NCBI GenBank assembly: GCA_934102255.1
Contig: CAKOSN010000010.1
Location: 1-53,586, forward strand
Length of the DNA: 53,586 nt
DNA from: an uncultured Bacilli bacterium
GTDB lineage: Bacteria > Bacillota_I > Bacilli_A > RF39 > UBA660
Direction of reading: 5' to 3'
Below, piece after piece: positions 52,388 to 53,586 of this stretch. Below the pieces are notes generated by a model. The model was not told where the DNA came from, did no database searches, and worked only from the letters and a program-made list of their open reading frames with translations. A program made the translations under genes and the position numbers. How positions within the stretch are numbered: position 1 is the first letter of the stretch; each line of letters opens with the position of its first letter.

Positions 52388-53122
52388 ATGGATAAGCAGA
52401 AGAAAAATAGCTTGATTTCTTCCTTAATATTAGGAAGTCTCTTGCTAACAGGTTGTGGAGAAAAATCGGAGTGTGATTTACCTACTAGACATGTACATAA
52501 ATATGTAAAATATTTAAATGATGGGACTTCTATAACTAAGTATTTAGATAGTGAATCTTTATATGATTTTGGTTATAATTGGACTAGTGATTATGTTTTA
52601 ATAAATAAGATTGATGAAAAGTTTTATGATACAACCGAAGATTTATTTTTAGGTCGAGATAATTGGGATTACTTATATAATGTAATGGCTGCTCAAAAGG
52701 ATTATTTAGAATTCTTTTATGAGTATGATACGGTAGAAACATATACAGAAACTGATAGTGAAGGAAACACGGAAACCAAAACAAGAATTGTGCATCATGA
52801 AGGATGGCATACGAATCCTTATGATAGTGATAATACTGGTAAAGTTAGACTTTATCATCATCGCTTTGTTGGTTATAAAGTTGTTTATAGAAAAAATCGT
52901 TTTGAACTAGTTGCTAGTAGACCTGTTGATGATATAAGACAAATTATGGAAGAGTATCCTTATTTTGGTGAAAATTGTGTGACTACGGTTTATGAACAAT
53001 TTAAGTTTAGTAGATGGGAACTTCCTGATTTATCACCAGATGATTTTGATACATTTAATCATCCTGATTTAGAAAATAAAACTATGACTTTAAATAGTGG
53101 TTATGGAAGAGTATTAAAATAA
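52388..53122 (+). CDS. Lipoprotein, unknown
   Basis: A 244-residue exported lipoprotein. Signal peptide MDKQKKNSLISSLILGSLL with lipobox LLTGC (Cys23 is lipidated). The mature part is rich in Tyr, Asp and Trp (YDFGYNWTSDYVLINK, HHEGWHTNPYDSD, RLYHHRFVGYKVVY) and probably beta-rich; family not recognised. ATG 52388 is chosen from GGAAG six bases upstream and because ATG 52352 lies inside the promoter. Its terminator follows directly, so it is transcribed alone. Confidence 0.8.
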   Translation: MDKQKKNSLISSLILGSLLLTGCGEKSECDLPTRHVHKYVKYLNDGTSITKYLDSESLYDFGYNWTSDYVLINKIDEKFYDTTEDLFLGRDNWDYLYNVMAAQKDYLEFFYEYDTVETYTETDSEGNTETKTRIVHHEGWHTNPYDSDNTGKVRLYHHRFVGYKVVYRKNRFELVASRPVDDIRQIMEEYPYFGENCVTTVYEQFKFSRWELPDLSPDDFDTFNHPDLENKTMTLNSGYGRVLK

Positions 53123-53431
53123 AAAAGTCCTCAAGGGATGTGTTTCCTTGGGGATTATTTTTTATTTAATAGGAAAATCATCCGCAATATTGTATATTTT
53201 TTGCACGCGAAAAAGTTCATAGATTTCGCCACTTTAAAATTTAACTATTGTAAACTTGTTTCACAAACTTTATAAAATAATTATAACAAAAGAAATGAAA
53301 ATAATGTAAAAAAATATAAAACAACCGTTTATTAACTTAAAAGTTAAAAAGTTTTATAAATATAAGATAAGTTATGGACAAATGAAAAAATTAATGATAA
53401 TATGCACTTATAAGCAGGCAGGGTGGTTTAA
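53123..53431. other. 309-bp intergenic region before tnpB
   Basis: After the lipoprotein terminator the sequence is AT-rich with no supported gene. It should contain the left end of the IS605-type element; the exact end is not visible. GGGTGG at 53421-53426 precedes the tnpB start. Confidence 0.5.
53128..53165 (+). terminator. Terminator of the lipoprotein gene
   Basis: A 9-bp stem TCCTCAAGG/CCTTGGGGA with one wobble, nine-base loop and a T-rich tract. Confidence 0.85.
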
Positions 53432-53586
53432 ATGATATTTCAAAAAGCGTATAAATTTAGAATGTATCCAAATGAAGAGCAAAGAATTCTTATTAATAAA
53501 ACTTTTGGTTGTTCTAATCTTGTTTATAATAAATTATTAGATAAGAAGAAAACTAATCCTAAATTAAGTAAATATGATTTAGGAAG
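53432..53586 (+). CDS. tnpB: IS200/IS605-type TnpB, N-terminal start (cut by window edge)
   Basis: The first 51 codons of a TnpB/OrfB-type gene: MIFQKAYKFRMYPNEEQRILI, then NKTFGCSNLVYNKLLD, the N-terminal helix-turn-helix signature of OrfB_IS605 proteins. TnpB is an RNA-guided DNA nuclease encoded in IS200/IS605 elements, its guide RNA lying at the 3' end, outside this window. GGGTGG is six bases upstream. No tnpA is seen on the left, so the element may lack its own transposase. Confidence 0.85.
   Translation, partial: MIFQKAYKFRMYPNEEQRILINKTFGCSNLVYNKLLDKKKTNPKLSKYDLG

Overview
The window is a chromosomal segment of a strongly AT-rich, low-GC Gram-positive bacterium. Gene content (EzrA, MurF, Ddl, FtsY, AddAB, LemA, pyruvate kinase, YlxM, YnbB-type PLP enzyme), A/T-ending codons, Shine-Dalgarno motifs and TGn-extended -10 boxes suggest an uncultured Bacilli-related (RF39/Erysipelotrichia-like) gut lineage; the lineage is an inference. 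Tryptophan is read from TGG and TGA acts as a stop, so the standard bacterial code applies. Wall-synthesis and sortase-type anchoring genes argue against a wall-less mollicute.

Layout: 1-1361 holds the end of ackA and an NrnA-like DHH phosphoesterase. 1805-6311 is a cluster of three secreted proteins sharing a C-terminal WRIVRINGDG/PVINLK domain; the middle one is a pseudogene (in-frame TGA plus frameshift). 6378-9961 carries ezrA and two NPETG cell-wall-anchored proteins. A CoiA-like gene (10152-11432) then lies between two copies of the 3' end of the second anchored gene, as if a cassette had entered a duplication. 11790-15480 contains a hydrolase, tRNA-His, small hypotheticals and a beta-helix surface protein. 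15673-21091 is addB-addA, with AddB lacking its P-loop region. 21136-22471 is a YhcG/DUF1016 nuclease gene framed by GC-rich perfect palindromes and a 25-bp direct repeat, resembling a mobile single-gene cassette. pyk follows on the minus strand.

24179-29846 is the first highlight: lemA, a DUF2207 membrane protein, a radical SAM/SPASM enzyme and a second DUF2207 protein, in tight translational coupling. Both DUF2207 proteins end in a Gly/Ser/Cys tail built of CSSC motifs and finishing in GGGGSW, so the radical SAM enzyme may modify these tails.

30218-34930 is a wall-precursor operon (hydrolase, membrane-anchored MurF, Ddl) followed by a prepilin and a Zn-peptidase-like gene that lacks a recognisable start codon. 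35034-37919 is ftsY-fhs-ylxM. 37975-43608 has a NUDIX hydrolase, methyltransferase, PAP2 phosphatase, SDR, YnbB-like enzyme and a BI-1 membrane protein. 43668-45248 is an unknown coiled-coil membrane protein.

45487-52279 is the second highlight: a single 2199-residue protein with a possible ADP-ribosyltransferase-like N-terminus, an SF2 helicase core and about 25 copies of a 26-27-residue GFDxDGYYYEL repeat, followed by an overlapping 69-residue coiled-coil protein. The window ends with a lipoprotein and the start of an IS605-type tnpB.
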